Source: Branchiostoma floridae (lineage: Eukaryota; Chordata; Leptocardii; Amphioxiformes; Branchiostomatidae). From it: a DNA stretch of 64,000 nt. Each line of letters starts with the position of its first letter. Positions within the stretch are counted from its first letter, which is position 1. The position numbers were made by a program, and so were the translations under genes. Of the stretch, positions 23,581-36,587 are shown one piece after another. Under the pieces are notes generated by a model. It worked only from the letters and a program-made list of their open reading frames with translations, was not told where the DNA came from and ran no database searches. Location of the stretch: the NCBI RefSeq assembly GCF_000003815.2, contig NC_049981.1:10349476-10413475 (forward strand), written 5' to 3'.

Positions 23581-25299
23581 CCTAACCGTACACAGTTTAG
23601 TTGCTCATTTTGTAGTTTTGCTTCCTCAAAATGAGTGGGCAAACAAAGATTTACAGCTGGAGAGAGGCCGGAGTGTGGACTTTGGTTTAATAGGGGATTA
23701 TAATGGATATTCCTTCAGGATAACCACTGCCTGTACAGGAAGAGAAATAGCTTTCCTGCCAAATTTTCTAGGTCAGTGTTGTCCTTATGATTACAAGGTA
23801 GAAACTTTCCCATTATGCCGATATCGAGTTATGTCTTCTAATTAGGAATTAATGATCCGAAGTACAATGTAATAAATCACATTCTGGTCAATTTGTATGA
23901 TATTACAGATAAAATTTCCACTAAATGGAGTCCCCTGCCAGTAGCAAATTTAATGAAAATGGGGTTAGTGATGGAAGTGACAGTTTATCATCCCCTAACT
24001 ATCCTCAGGTCATACATCCAGCTGTGGCCATGGGATGTTAGTTTACTGTATGTGCTGTTAAATTTACACTACATTAATGTATTGATAAAAGGTTGTGTTA
24101 CACCAAATTTTGTGGGTTTGCTGTACATGTATATTATGCAGTCTGTTGAACTGTTATAAAAATTATATGCATTCTTCTATTCCTTTGCCAAAGCATACCA
24201 ACATTCAGGTTTCTCATGTAAATATATGATCTAAAAATTCAAACTTTTATGGTAATAGATTTTGGTCCTCCAGCTGTGACAACTGAACCCCAACCGTGCT
24301 CAGTGTGATAATGTCACCCCTTGCCTATTAGCAGGGAATTTCTAGTTGAATGGTTTACATTACTCTGATAATAAAGTATTAGGGGAAAGAGAATTCAATG
24401 AGATTGTTTACATTATGCAAATGAGGTGATAAGATAGCAGTTGCTGGATCAGTCACTGAAGACTCAGTACAATCATTGTTTGAGAGATCATGTCTTTATA
24501 AATTTAACATCATGATATTCCATTTTGGGGAGGAACTGTTACAGAGTTGCACACAATGAAGTTATGAACCAAGCCATCAAACTTAAAGATATTTCTTATT
24601 CAATAAGCTTCTCCAAAAAGAACAGCAAAACTTTGCCACACTGGAAAAATGCCACACACCAAAAACCACAAAACTCTCTTTCAAAAATGTCAAAAGAACT
24701 TTGTCTCTCACCACATTCTCATTTCATTCCTATTTGATAGCTATTTTTGGCTCTTGGCCAGTAGTGTATTTAACCCCCAGTCCATTTGACTGGTAGCAAT
24801 CTTCAGTATTAGAAATTAATCGGAAGTAACAGATAGGATCCCATACATCATGTGAAAAGCCGTCCATAACGACATGCAAATTTATCATAATGAGAGTACC
24901 TGTAATGCAGTTAGTGGAAAATTACGCTTCAGAGTGCATGTAGGTGGTTCAATTCAAAAGGGAATTAGTTTTACTGTTGTCTTTGAGCTTTGAAGTTGAG
25001 TCATTGTCAATGCCATGCATGTGTTTGAGGCCAATAAAATTTGCACCTATTTGCACTCTCAAAGGTCATTACCGCTTGAAGTGCGGGTTCTAAAGAAATC
25101 CCTTGTGTGGCATTGTGGTATTGACTATCAAATTGTGAGCGCCACATTGCATGTCAAGGGAAGAATAACAATAGGCCTGAGTCTTTGTAGATAAGAAATT
25201 TCATGTGTAACTCTTCAGCTTTGATTTTTGTGGAAGCAAATGTTTATTTTTTCTGTTAAATCTATGATTTTAAGTTTACGAAAATACATTTTCATACGT

Positions 25300-25520
25300 T
25301 TCATCTCATGATATTTGGTCGGTAAGTTGGGATAGGGAAAACGGAGGTCAAGTTTGTTAATTGGACTCCTTTGATATCTAGTGTTCTTGACAATATGCTG
25401 TGGTCATGATTTTTGAATGCTAGTGAGCTCTTGGGACCAAAAATTAGTCCTGTAGATTTGAGCCACCTAGCAGCTTTTTTGAAAGAACTGCAGGGGCTTG
25501 TTTTGTTTAAAAGTTTTTTT
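25300..25520 (+). repeat. Dispersed repeat family J, copy
   Basis: Shares TTGGTCGGTAAGTTGGGATA, GGAGGTCAAGTTTG, CACCTAGCAGC and GAACTGCAGGGGCTTG with the other family J copies. Confidence 0.5.
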
Positions 25521-26529
25521 AAGGGCATACATTTGGTCCTTCTTGATTCCTAGTGTGGTTTCTGAGAAAACAGGCAGGATACATAAAGGATTGTGCATGA
25601 CAAATTAATTTGTAACTGTTGATAGGCGTGCTGCTACTGTTACTCTATACACAACAGCCGAGGAAAAACAAACTTTTCTCAAACTTCTGTGGTGAAAAGT
25701 CGGTATAGCTGATTGGTAGGCACATGACAGTAACTTTGAGTAAGTGCTTCCCAATTCTCACGCTTTCAGTCTTTGTCTGATTTGTGCCCCCCTCCCCAAC
25801 TGACTGACCACCCACAGGTTATAATGTATCCTGTAACCTTGGCAAAAGAAAATTGCCTGAGTTGACACTCAACGTTTATAAGTACTGCGTGTACTGCGTT
25901 GTACTATGTTTTTTTTGGGGGGGGGGTGAACATGACCTAGATGCACGTGTATTTCTGTGGTCATCATCGAACCAAGTTGAAGAGAATCTAATTCTTTTAG
26001 AAATACCTTCAACTCAGAAAGCAGCTTTTATTACAAATTGAAGTTCTTTAGGAGAAAGGAAGTTGCATTTACACAGGAGCACAGAGGGATACAGTCCTAT
26101 TGTTTAAGAAAACAAAGTTCTTCCGAGCTTTTTTCCTCTAGGCTGTTGCTACTAGAGCAGGTGCTGGCGAAAGTGTCCTTGATGTAAAATCCTCGGAATG
26201 TGCGGACGGAATTTCCGAGGACCTGGGAGAATGAGAACCTGTCAAGTTCAAGTGTTCCACGAGTGTGCTTCTGCGAATAGCTTAGGGGGCACAAAACATC
26301 TGAAAACATTTACATCAGACACAGACTAAATAGCTGAGGTGAAGTGTGCTCTCGTGTCCTCAACAAGGCGTACGGATACACACCGACTAGAGATCCAGAT
26401 AACGGAGGAAAAGACAGTACGTCAGGACTATCCTTTGTGATGTGGCATACAGGTACATGGATACCGATAGCTAACTGATATATCCTGTTACTTGTTACCT
26501 TCACGGCTTCATCAGATTGGGTTCGGCGC

Positions 26530-26765
26530 TGTCTGTATATATGTGTGGACAGCATAACTTGAGAAACTTTGGATGGCACTTTACGGATCTTTGGTAGGAA
26601 AACAGGTCAAGTTCGAATATGGTCTATCAAGCGGCTCCCTACAGTACCTTCAGGTTTTGATATCTCGACTCGTGTTTTGGACATGAATGTAAGTTTTTAT
26701 GTGGCTCTTCAGACAGAGTGCAGGGCTCAGCTCCCTTGCATCTTGTTCTGAAACTGCATGGGCTG
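26530..26765 (+). repeat. Dispersed repeat family J, copy
   Basis: Shares ACAGGTCAAGTTCGAATATG, GGCTCCCTACAGTACCTTCA and TTTTGATATCTCGACTCGTG with copies near 17.0 and 18.2 kb. The flanking 26060-26530 region is non-repetitive and unexplained. Confidence 0.45.
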
Positions 26766-28522
26766 ATTTAGTTCGTGTAATTGTCAGCTTTTCAGAATTG
26801 TCAGAAATTCATGCTATTTAGATGCAGTTTTGAAAGTCAATGACAAAGCCTTTTTATGCCAGTACTGTACATATTCATCAAAATGAAAAAAAGTAGCCAA
26901 ACTAAAAAAAAATGTTTCGAATTAATGACTGTATCAAGCAACAGATATTGTACATTAGTTTCAATAATCCTTTACTGTGTGTATAGATATCTGTATGCAT
27001 AAGTTGTTACTAAGTTGGGGAGGGGGGCAGAAACGAGGTATGGGATTTGAGCATTTAACCCATTTGATTTAATACATGCTCAGCACTTAAGTCCCATGTC
27101 CTAATGATGAAACTGTTGCTCCCAAATAACCTGCAGGGGTTTTGTATTTTGCTGGCAGGCTTAGACATAGACAGATCTGTCCCTAGTAGATGCCATTGTT
27201 AGAGCAAAGTGGGGACCATCTATTCTATTCTAACTCAGCAAGGAGACCCTAATGGATGGGGCACATTAGCAGCTCCTGGATGTGATGTGTGTAGGGAGCC
27301 GGGCTTGGCAGGGATTCAAGCTCCAGGCACCCAGAACTACATCTTGGCAACTCCGTAAATTATCGACTTCTCACGGCACAAAGTAGCTCATACAGAATCT
27401 ATATATAGAGAGATAGATATAGTATAGTTGACGAATGTTTACCATTCGGAAGGACAGTGGTTCAAACTCCAGTAGACTTTGAAAAAATGGTACATGTAGC
27501 TACTTTCTCTGCCTATCACACATACAGAGTATGGGAGTTGAGTGAGTGGGTGTGAGTTTAAGTAAACTGCCAGTGGACTAGCCACCTATTATACTGTAAT
27601 GGCCTGTGTGGCCCAAGGGCTATAAGGATGGAGATGGACACTGCCCCTCTACACCAAAAAGTTAGAAAAGGATTTGGATTTTGGGTAAGCCTGCAAGCAT
27701 AAGAATAAGCCAAGATAGAATTGTTATCAGCAAAACACCTTTGCCTCATAAAAGAAGATGAAATTGTTGTGCACAGATGCAGATAGATTCTTCACACTTG
27801 AATATGTCATCCAGAAACGTTTATAATTGCTATCATACTCGTAGTGGTGTAAATCTAAGTGTCTTTCCGCCCTTGGTTTTGCAGACTAGTCTGACATTTC
27901 AATCTTAATTGCATCAGTACGACGCCCTTCATCGTCTCTCGTAATGGTGGCTGAGTTGTAAGGACCTCGCCTTGCCGCTCGATATATCATTCTCGGAACG
28001 GTGCCTCACTTAATAGAACCGTTATTGATTGCTTTGAGGTCCTGGAAGTTAGGTGGCATTTTAGATCTGATGGCAGATTGAAGTACCCAGGGGCAGTATT
28101 GGTATTTGCACTTTGATGCAATAGGTTCATGGTTGCTGAGTTTCCAGCAAAGTATTCATTCTGTCATAGATCTTTGGCTAAATGAACGAAACGGTTTCTA
28201 CACAGCCACAAAGTGCTCTTAAGATGTCTTCAATAGGCTTAAGCAAAAGTGTCTCAATCATTCTAAGACTAATTTTCACAGAATCTTACAGGTTAGATGG
28301 AAGGTTCTTTTTCAAATGTAACAATCCATATTCGGAAGATGTTTGCAGTCAATTAAACCAACATCCTGAAAGATGGTAGTTTGTTGTATGAGTGAACCCA
28401 AGGTATACTTTCATCATGGATATTAATAAACATATCAATTACCTTAAGAAATTATCGTAACAATTCATATGATAATTTCAATCCAATATGGAGTTTTTGA
28501 CCTGGCCATGGAATCCCATATA

Positions 28523-28713
28523 TGAGGGTCTGCATGTCCCTTTTCTGTACAGCACAGGCATCCATTTTTATTTCTGCAATTTCCAGGAAAAGCCGTCTTT
28601 TTCATGTAATTCGTAGGGAGGCAATCAAATTTCTTCCTTGATTCTACTTCTAGCCATAGGGGGGTCTTCTAAATTCATCGTAAAGCATTTATCGGACCCC
28701 TATACAGACCCTC
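28523..28713. mobile_element. MITE family G, second copy
   Basis: Ends TGAGGGTCTGCATG and ATACAGACCCTCT form inverted repeats. The interior shares AAAAGCCGTCTTTTTCATGT, TTCGTAGGGAGGCAATC and AAATTCATCGTAAAGCATTT with the 18789 copy. 191 bp, no coding capacity. Confidence 0.75.
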
Positions 28714-29086
28714 TTGTATAGCTAATGAGAAGAACAAATTTAAAAGACAGGAACCAAGTAGGCTAACTACTTGCAGACAAGTGTGCACGTGTCTCCTTAG
28801 GTCAGGATGCTGGAAAATCTGTTACACATTCAAACCTGCCAATAGGGGAGGACGTCTGTTAGGGCGCTGGAGCAAAGATCATTAGGCCTTATCTTTCAGC
28901 CAGGGAGTTTCCAGTGAGTTGTGGCGGATTTCTTTGATTTCTTCTTTGTTCGTTCCGCCAGCTTTGCAAAGGTTGCAAAACTTTAATGTCCTCTATTGTA
29001 TTGATGTTTTGAAAGAGTTTGATTTTCAGGACAGATGTGAGGATAGAATTCACAGAGTTTGACCATGACTTTGCTTTGTTTTCTAG

Positions 29087-29159
29087 GATTCGTGATCGGA
29101 GAAGAGATGTTACTTTGAGTGGTCTCAGTGCTGAAGAGAAAACTGTGACATTTTAGCAG
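29087..29159 (+). other. Candidate 5' untranslated exon
   Basis: A 73-bp block with a strong acceptor (CTTTGCTTTGTTTTCTAG|G) and consensus donor (TTAGCAG|GTAAGC). Every frame contains a stop, so if it is an exon it is non-coding. It lies 24 kb before the LHFPL2 start codon on the same strand. Its donor has the same CAG|GTAAGC form as 10769-10855. Confidence 0.45.
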
Positions 29160-29269
29160 GTAAGCAGGTCTTTTTTTATACTCCAATGTGTATCTAAGTT
29201 TGTCCTCACAATGGTAGATATACAATACCAGGAAATAACCCCAATGACTTTCAATTGTACATAATTATC

Positions 29270-29400
29270 CGCCGTTGGTGTGGTAAAATGGCTAGAGTGT
29301 TGGACTCAAAGCCAATAGGTCCAATTTTCGATGCTCACCATGCCCCATCCTTGTACGGAAAGGCACTTTACACGATATAACTGCCATGATGGTGGCGTGA
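29270..29400 (+). repeat. tRNA-derived SINE-like sequence (family H)
   Basis: TTGGTGTGGTAAAATGGCTA and GTTGGACTCAAAGCC resemble the 5' half of a tRNA, followed by a weak B box and by TACGGAAAGGCACTTTACAC, which recurs near 55.3 and 63.0 kb. Degenerate; not a functional tRNA. Confidence 0.5.
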
Positions 29401-29662
29401 TGCTGGTTACCAAGCCCCTTGGCTAACCTGTCAAAAGTGTGCCAAAAAAACACACATGGATTTGGTGCACCAGTATGCCAACATCTGCACATTTGCCACC
29501 AAGAATACATTTGGCACCAAGAATACATAGAAACTTTCATATCTTTGTCAATGTTTATACAAGAACATAAATCTTCTCTTTTTCCCAAACTCTGAAGAAA
29601 ATTAAATGTCTTGTCTAGTTCATATTCTGGGGTAAACCACATGTATACCCAAATTGTATTTA

Positions 29663-29821
29663 CATAGGGTATTTAGGGTCGATGGATGTTGGTTTCAAAC
29701 TGCAATATTTTCGTAATATTGCAGTTTGAAACAATTGTCCGTTGACTTGACATCTTAAAGTATCCTGTTTTTAAAAACAATGGATTTAGGTGACCCCGTG
29801 GATAAAAGTCAACTAGCATTA
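29663..29821. mobile_element. Palindromic MITE, family A copy 4, left arm lost
   Basis: The right arm keeps TGGATTTAGGTGACC and GTGGATAAAAGTCAACTAGC. The core is a near-perfect hairpin at 29692-29732: GTTTCAAACTGCAATATT and its exact complement separated by 5 bases. The left terminal repeat is eroded. Confidence 0.7.
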
Positions 29822-32800
29822 TATAGTCATAAAAAATCTACAAAGGAGGAATCTTCCCAAGTCATGACATGGATAACCCATACCCTTGTAGTGTTGATCA
29901 TTCGTATACATTTTTTGTAACATATTTAGGCACCTGTTCCTTAGCATCAGATTTTCCCCCTGTGGCTTGCACTGTCTGATCTCATGAATGTTTCAAACCT
30001 GGAGACAAGCTTACCCAAGTGTGCGAAAAGTCAAGAAATTTGGAATACTCCCAAACTGAGGTTAGCACTTGAGGGGCATGCTTGTCTCTCAGGCTTTTCT
30101 TCTGTATTGTTAAAACACTGGAGCATTGTTGAGTTGCCAAATAGCATGGTCTTGACATAAAAAGTAGAAAGTTTAAGTTCAACTTTGCAATTAAAATCGG
30201 GAAAGAACAAGTTAGCGTTGAATTTACATGCAAAGGCTTGTTTTAATCTTCAAGTCTGTTAGAAAGCGTTTTTTGGAACTGACTTGAATTTTGTATGTGA
30301 ATTTTGCATAAAATGTGGGATGTAGAATGTTGAACACTTTTTTGCAGCAGAAAATTCACATTTGCAGCTAGAGGGTTCATAGAAGCCTTTTCATGAATCA
30401 TGTTTATTATTATCATTATAAAAGATGTTAGAGTGGTAAAAGTTAAGGAAATCATTTAACATGGGAACAAAATCTTTGTCTGCTGAAACTGGGTTTTAAA
30501 GTTTTTTACAGAAGGATGGAAAGTTTGATTGTATTCTAACACTGCCCTTAAAATAATATTTCTTTGTGTTAGCATACACATATACAATTGCAATGTATCC
30601 TGACACTGATGTAGTTATTTCAGAATCGACTAAAACAACTTGCCTGTGGCAAGAATAGGTGGAAGCACTGGGGAGAAGAAGCACATCTTTTTCCATTACA
30701 CACCGGCAAATGTGATATTAAAGTTTCATGACAGCGCTAACAGGATTAAGCCCTCCATGTCCAAGTCTTTTACCCTCGTGTTAGCTTTCCGCCAGGTCCT
30801 GAATTTGAACTAGAACACTAATCAGAGATAGATCTACCGTGGCTCTGGCCTGCAAGAAACAAATTGGACAGGTGAATCATTTATGAGATGTTAGGACTGA
30901 ATCTACAAGTCGGCGTGGGCAGCCCTTTGAAGGGGTTATTTTGAAGATAAGCTAGCCCTTTCAGGGCAAGGCTAGACTGATAACCGAGGGAATGAATTCT
31001 CAAGTACATAGACATATCAAAGCTGCACACTCTGCCAATTTAAGTCCCTAGAGGCAAATGCAAATAAGTCTTAAGCCTCAAAAGAAAGATTTTAAAGTAC
31101 TCTGATAGACTTATTTTGTTAGGGCTATTTTGAAATGTATTGGATATGTCTTGAAGTAGCTTGTAAAGTAGAAAGTTGCTGACAGTTGAAGGTTGGATTA
31201 TTGCCACAGAGGTTGCCAAGTTCATTGATAATGAACAGTGATTACAGTTGAGAAATACAAGACTTGAAAAAAGAAAGGACTTTTTCTTATCAATGGTTTT
31301 GTCTTATGGCTTTTTTCACATTGGTAAAAGACTAATCAATGTAGACACAAGTATAAATCATGATTTAGAGATCAAGGGAAGTTTATTACAGGTTTGTAGC
31401 CAAGGTCTTGAGTTTAACAAGAAAGGGTGATGCACTGTGTCAAGGGCATGATATTGGAAGGCAGAGCCCATCCCTCTCTTTCTACCACCTTTTACGTCCA
31501 TAACTGATGTTAAGCACCCATTTGTTAGGGGGGGTGCTGGTTTGTGATTTTTAACGCTGGCTACACGTAGGTTCTCTTACGCCGGGAAAGGGAGTTTGCC
31601 GTGGAAGGGAGTTTTGCTCCGTTTCGGAAACAAGGCAAAATTCCCTCCCTTCAGAACTAGACCACCCCCACCCCCACCCCCCCAAAAAAACCCAGTCCCG
31701 TTCAGAGACTGCCACGGAGGCTAATGTTAACCAGCCAAACCACCACTCCTAAATTTCGTACAGTAACCAAACTTTATTGATCTGAAAAGTGCACCGCTCC
31801 TTGCCAGTGAACCATCCCAGCCACCGCAGCAGGTTTGAATGAAGCCTGCTCAGACAGGTGACTGTGTCGGGAGGCAGTTCTGTCTGGATTGAGTCATCCC
31901 TATTAGCCTATCCTCGTCTGTCTTGATTTCTCCTGGCATCCTCTATTATCCTTGATCTCTGTTGAAGATGTTTGGCCCTCCCTTAGCCCAGATGTATCCT
32001 GTTTTGTCTGGGTGTGGGAGACAAGTAATATTAGGAGGATCTTCTTGAATGTAGGCCATGCATAAAAGAGGCTTTCCACCAGACTCTGTTGATTTGAAGG
32101 CTGTTACACGTAGTGACTGTAGCGCAGCCTACGATTGAAAGGGTGCCAAATGGCAAGCCCAGCCAAGAGTTTTATCTATGTGACGTTTCTGGTGTTCAAG
32201 GCTTTGGCTAAGTCTGCTATCTTGGATTATTTTAAATATTCAGTATAAACCTTACTGGACAATCTCCAGGGTTCTGGGGCATTTTAGCATAACAGGCTGT
32301 CATGTCAGTATTTGTGATCACTGCACTGAATTGAGTACTCTTGGGCTTATTTTCAACTGGCTTGTTAGCATTTACTGGTCTAAATGATGTCAGATGAAAA
32401 ATGATATGACAAAACCGACAAAATTTCTTCTGATGATTACTTGTGGCCTAAAAGAAGTTCTCCAATGACTGCCTCTTTATCTTGAATTTTCAAAAACCAC
32501 ATGGAGTTCCACAACATCCCCCTGATTGGTCACTTCTCTGCCTCTCCACTACCATTACGCTAACATAAAATCCTGGCTTGAACCCTGGTCTCAGAAAGTT
32601 TTTGTCTAATGCCTTTCAGTATACCCATCCATCTACGTTTTGTAAACAATTACACTGTCCTCTTCTCTTTGAGTTTTCACAGAGAGACCACAAATTTCCG
32701 TCTTGTCCAGTACCACCAACTGTTGACATTATTCCCATCCTTTTGTTGTCGTGCTAAGTGAATCGGTCTTTCCGTTTTGCCCGCAGGTCTATTTTGTCTT

Positions 32801-33013
32801 CCTGTGGCCACAGTTTGGTGGGCTTCCATGTGGTCAGAGTTTAGATGTTGTTGCCTATCCGTATCTCCCTCTAATTGTAACAGTCTTGTTGGTTTTATTT
32901 CGTTTTTCCTGTGACAGGAATACAAGTTGCCTCCAACTTGTGGTTGATTGACATTATAAAGGAGGGTTCCTGCAAGCTCAGTAGAACGATTTTCAAACTC
33001 TCTTCCCATCATA

Positions 33014-33110
33014 CTGTAACTGCCTTTAAATTTGCAGTGATTTAATTTTGCAGTAAGGAGAAAATGTGGTTTTCAGTTTGCAATACTGTTAAAATCACAT
33101 ACTTTATAGT
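33014..33110. repeat. Family F dispersed repeat
   Basis: ACTGTAACTGCCTTTAAATT, TTTGCAGTAAGGAGAAAATG and TTTTCAGTTTGC match the order seen at 46117-46210 and 50761-50960. Probably derived from a family E-type MITE with the ACTGTAAAT terminus. Confidence 0.4.
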
Positions 33111-34684
33111 ATTGAAAACATTGGCACCTTTATATATTAAACCAGGAACATAAAACTAAAGATGCAAGAATAACACAACAAAATTTCAATTACTATAATA
33201 CTATCTGCATTAAATGGTCATATATCCAACTGTTCATTTGCACTCCCATTTCAAAACTGTTCAGATGAATTGTCTCAACACAATCTTTGGCTTGTTTCCA
33301 AGTCTGAGAAACTTGAATATCCCACATGAGTCATGGCTTCTTCCTTTGTTATGGCATCTGTTCACCGTATCTATAACATACCTGCCCAAATGTGACACTA
33401 TGTTTTATGTTCCTCCCTACAGACATATTTTGACACCCTCCCAGCTGCCCATTCTGTTTCCTGTTTTTGCTGATTCAAAGTGGCTGTTGCTACCAAACGT
33501 TCACTCATTCTTCCCCAGAGGGAGGTAGATTCAAAGTGAACTACCTCCTTCTTTCCCTTATTACTAACACAGCTGGCTTCTCAAGGAAGGCAACTTGGGA
33601 GAGAGACTTAATCATGTTGGTTTGCTGGATGTTAGCATGAAAGTTCATCTGAGGTAGTGTAGAAGTTATTTTGAATCAAAGTTGAACTGTAATTTCCAAC
33701 ATAAAAATTGGACTCATCCAATTTTTTTACTGTCCAACTGAAGTCTCTGTCAAGGAATAGTAATCCACTAGTTCAATGATGTCATGTTATGCTGATAGAA
33801 CATGTGCCACGATGAGCAGTGGATCATAAGTTGCAGAAAGTCTATGGCGCCCCCCGCCTCTGTTGAGGGATGGTTGTAAAGCTCCAGTATAAAAGGTAGA
33901 TAATTTCTTTTCATCCTCTCGCAAAAAAGTCTGAATCTGTGTCCTAAATTCTTACTCTGTCCAGTCAGATGGAGCGTCCAATTGACTCTTTATGTATATT
34001 GTGTTGTGAAAGTTCATATGTTTTCTGGCTGTTGCTACCAGACGTTCACTCAAAAACGTTTGAAAAGTTTACGACAGTTATGAAATGTTCTGTGAAGTTT
34101 TGCGAAAAGTTCACGTAAATGCTTACAAGTAGATCCTCTATGGCTTGCAACTATTTCTCTGTTATGGCAAATAGATTATAGAGTGTGAATCACTGCCCAT
34201 TAGTCTAAACAAGCAACATTTAGGGGTTGCAGCAAACAGATAAAAGTCTATGTGCGTGCGAATGTCATCCATAAAATCAGAGTTACGTTGCCTAAATCAA
34301 AAGTAGAGGTTGTTACAAGTACAGCAAATAAGACCACCCAGAAATCCACAGAAATCCTCGGAAGTTAGAAGAACGTTTTCCGTGCCACCGCAGCTACCAT
34401 GGCGCGCTCACTTAGGCAACTGGAATGCCTTAAAAGAGTCATCGTCCATTATTGTCACTGTCCACTGTCAGTGGTGTCCCACGCTTAGGCTGAGTCACTT
34501 TTCCTTTGTGGGCTGGTATTGTGGATGTCTTCCTTACTTCCTTTAGACTGTAGTGTTTCATATGCGCTGTTGGTGTATAGGTCATATTCACCTATCCAGG
34601 CAAGCTTGTTCTATGTATCTCTGGATCATTTTCAAAATCTGGTATGTACAGTTTTCTTCACGTTGATAAATAATTTGTATGAAT

Positions 34685-34889
34685 TACTGTAAGTGTTGAA
34701 ATTTTTGCTGGTGGCTAAGTGTTCGCTAATAATCTATTTGTTGTAAACATTAAAGCACTGTGAAAAAGCATGTTCTGTCTCCTGCCTGCTTACCCCCTTA
34801 TTTCTACTGATAGAGTTTAAACTCACCACAAACACTTCATTTTCTCCTGTAAAATCAAATCGCCTCAAACTTAAAAGGTACTTACAGTA
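34685..34889. repeat. MITE family E, degenerate copy
   Basis: TACTGTAAGTGTTGAAATTT at the left mirrors AAAAGGTACTTACAGTA at the right, with TTTTTGCTGGTGG and CACCACAAACAC inside. It resembles the well-preserved element at 45140-45351. Confidence 0.5.
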
Positions 34890-35767
34890 GCTGACTGACA
34901 TGTTAAGTTCTTAACTGTAAGAAGTAGAAATTGTGGTTGCAAAAGTAAGTTTGCACCAAAAAAAGATGGTCTGTTCAACAAAGTAACAGGTTGAATGAGA
35001 AAATTCACTCTGATGTTTGGGACACAAAGAAATTATTTCCTATCATTTCTTTAATTCTCTTGATCGTTGAAATCCAACGAGTTCGTTCTGCTGTCAAGAC
35101 TCCTTAATCTGTATTCTCCTATTTTGTTCTTCTTTCATACACACACACAAAAGATAAATCTTCAGATGTTGGGGAAGTGTAACCTTACCTCCATTAAGTG
35201 TATTTTTATTGTCTAAGCAGCCAGAATGTATTCCTGCGGTACTCTACCAATCACCCCACCATTTTCCTCCCATTTTAGTCATTAAAGCCCCAAGTAGATG
35301 TACAGCTAAAAGGGTCTTTTGTTCTATATTTCCTGCTCCCAATGTCTTGAGTTGACCTTGAGGTTGGACTCCTGGGGAGAAGGCTTCCGTTCCTTTCATC
35401 CCTCACCGGTAATAAGGAAGGTGCTTATTGGACACAGTGGGATATAGGAAGATGTGATTATGTCTGCTAAGTCCACCATAAGAATGTTAAAAGGGTGTAC
35501 TTTTTATGTAGTTCTCATAACAGTATTTCAGACAGTGTGATGTTTTTATCAGATGAAATAATTTCATTATTTGAAGTTCTCTTATCAGCCAAAATGCTTG
35601 TGTAGATGTTTTGTCTGGGTGTGGGGGAGCGAAAAATGCAATTTTGCAAATAATTGTCAGGATCATGATTTTGTTATCTAAGCATTGTACCACTGTAGCA
35701 GGCCAGAATTTGCACCATAGATTTATACACCCGGGTATATTCTGGTCAGGGGTACATTCTAGCCTGC

Positions 35768-36587
35768 TAACGCTAGTACCATATATTCTCGAATAAAGTA
35801 CGCACCCCAATTAAAGTACGCACCCCTGATTTTGGACAAGTCTTAGACAGATCTTTGGGACTGAAAGGTAAAATGGAAAAACTCAAATAAAGTACGCACC
35901 CCTTCTCCACCAGTTTTGAACAGACCTTTAACTAAATAAATTTGAATTTATGATGTTTTCCCCAGGTCATTTGCATAAAATACCTGGGTTTACACTGTCA
36001 TTGTCTCTGAAACTTGTGAATTGCCTGCTGCAAATTATAAAAATCACTGAGAACTGGTAGAAGAAATCAGGAAAACCAGTTGTACAAGTCAAAGTCACTA
36101 ACTCAAAAGGATTGTATGCAAATGCCACTGTTAATATGTAAATCATGTTAAGACAATTTCTTTGTTACATGTTTAGACAACTTCAAGACAACAACAATGT
36201 GTATGTTTTGAAACATTACTAGAAGTGTAGCTCCACCTTGCTTTATTTTAGGCTTTTCTTACCATTTATCTGTGCAGTAACCTCAAATAAAGTACGCACC
36301 CCAACTTTGGCAACAACTTGTAGCACCTTTTCAATTTTGAAAAGTTAAAAAAGTGCGTACTTTATTCGAGAATATACGGTACACCTTTATCGGTAGGGTA
36401 ACCTATATCCGTTGTTTTTCAAAACAGGGTACTAATATCTAGGGATATCCAACAGACAGACGGTGGTTTTAAACTGCATTATTTTGAAAATATTGCAATT
36501 CGAAACAACGGTTGGTCGACTTCAATGCCGTATTTTGAAGAAAAAACGGATATAGGATACCCAGCGGATAAAGGTGAACTAGCATTA
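35768..36587. mobile_element. Palindromic MITE, family A copy 5, interrupted
   Basis: The first nine bases TAACGCTAG are at 35768-35776. The rest, from CACCTTTAT (36382) to GGTGAACTAGCATTA (36587), resumes after a 601-bp insertion. Without the insert and one TA, the copy would be ~217 bp, the same length as copy 7. Confidence 0.8.
35779..36379. mobile_element. TA-flanked foldback element nested in MITE A5
   Basis: Terminal inverted repeats of 27 bp with one mismatch: CCATATATTCTCGAATAAAG then TACGCAC, and GTGCGTACTTTATTCGAG then AATATACGG. TA lies on both sides (35777-35778, 36380-36381). The motif AAAGTACGCACCCC recurs inside in direct orientation near 35812, 35890 and 36288. TA duplication fits Tc1/mariner-type transposition, but the class is uncertain. 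No open frame of note. Confidence 0.85.

Larger units (their letters stand above)
10856..29086 (+). other. Presumed intron 2
   Basis: Eighteen kilobases starting GTAAGC and ending TTGTTTTCTAG, with no convincing coding exon. It holds MITE family G copies, a 200-bp tandem duplication, a tRNA-like SINE fragment, several family J fragments, a (CA)n tract, and the 2.66 kb nested transposon at 20237-22892. A G-run lies at 14660-14674. The stretches 14240-16850 and 23600-25300 show nothing I can name. Confidence 0.35.

Noticed and set aside
26097-26579. Two minus-strand open frames in the same frame separated by a single TAA
   Set aside because: Considered as a gene with a stop or a spliced pair (acceptor-like TTTTCAG at the junction). 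No family is recognised and the right part lies in a dispersed repeat.
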